In this document: one piece after another, positions 63,411-64,000 of the stretch
How the letters are laid out: each line of letters begins with the position of its first letter
Position numbering within the stretch: the first letter of the stretch is position 1
Assembly: GCA_029251085.1 (NCBI GenBank)
Contig: JAQXDZ010000119.1
Location: 62,001-126,000 of the forward strand
Direction of reading: 5' to 3'
From: Mariniblastus sp.
Lineage (GTDB): Bacteria > Planctomycetota > Planctomycetia > Pirellulales > Pirellulaceae
DNA length: 64,000 nucleotides
Position numbers and translations under genes: made by a program
The notes under the pieces: model-generated
What the model was told of the DNA's origin: nothing
The model's input: the letters and a program-made list of their open reading frames with translations, nothing else
The model's database searches: none

Positions 63411-64000
<590 letters not shown>

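Overview
The window looks like a chromosomal segment from a planctomycete, probably a member of the Pirellulales. It has several hallmark families: a DUF1587/1592/1588/1585 cytochrome paired with a Tat-exported DUF1552 protein, a second planctomycete-type cytochrome c membrane protein, a DUF1111 di-heme protein, a DUF1559-like pseudopilin module, and ECF sigma factors heading accessory operons. The sequence is mostly housekeeping and envelope genes. I see no rRNA, CRISPR array, prophage or insertion sequence.

Layout: 0.4-3.4 kb carries rpsO-pnp. From 3.6 to 6.4 kb lie a small orphan histidine kinase, ribF and an nrnA-like phosphoesterase. From 6.5 to 11.6 kb an ECF sigma factor heads an operon with a membrane-anchored protein, an acidic secreted protein, the DUF1592-type cytochrome and the DUF1552 protein. 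From 11.7 to 17.8 kb come an ABC-2 exporter, an HlyIII/PAQR protein, a TlpA-like lipoprotein and a PQQ-type beta-propeller. From 17.8 to 24.4 kb lie an acyltransferase, a cytochrome c/DUF2231-like membrane protein and a permease-methyltransferase-PII cluster. From 24.7 to 31.9 kb are an ECF sigma factor with a pseudopilin-like anti-sigma candidate, a PAS-GGDEF-EAL protein and a U32 peptidase. From 32 to 46 kb are two membrane-anchored helical proteins, pepF, a metallopeptidase-LRR protein, a creatininase homologue, tRNA-His, the DUF1111 protein, a very large BNR-repeat protein and an acyl-CoA synthetase. From 46 to 50.3 kb, on the minus strand, is an accessory fatty-acid/polyketide-like cluster: dehydratase, long ACP, His-less dehydratase, ketosynthase and a kinase. 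ptsI and a GT87-type membrane protein follow. From 53.8 to 64 kb the minus strand reads rpoB (partial), rpoC, rpsL, rpsG, fusA and then a thioredoxin.

The most notable find is that thioredoxin gene (53844-54164, minus). It is broken by a single in-frame TGA exactly where the first active-site cysteine belongs (U-P-P-C instead of C-G-P-C). A compact hairpin with a GGUC loop starts a few bases after the TGA. The gene has its own good ribosome binding site, promoter and terminator, and the downstream frame is intact. It is best read as a selenocysteine thioredoxin, and ordinary gene callers would miss it or split it. Other points of interest are four helix-hairpin-helix-like repeats fused to the C-terminus of RpoC, a PII protein with canonical T- and B-loops but no C-loop arginines in an operon with a permease and a methyltransferase, and a FabZ-like protein whose catalytic His is replaced by Tyr.
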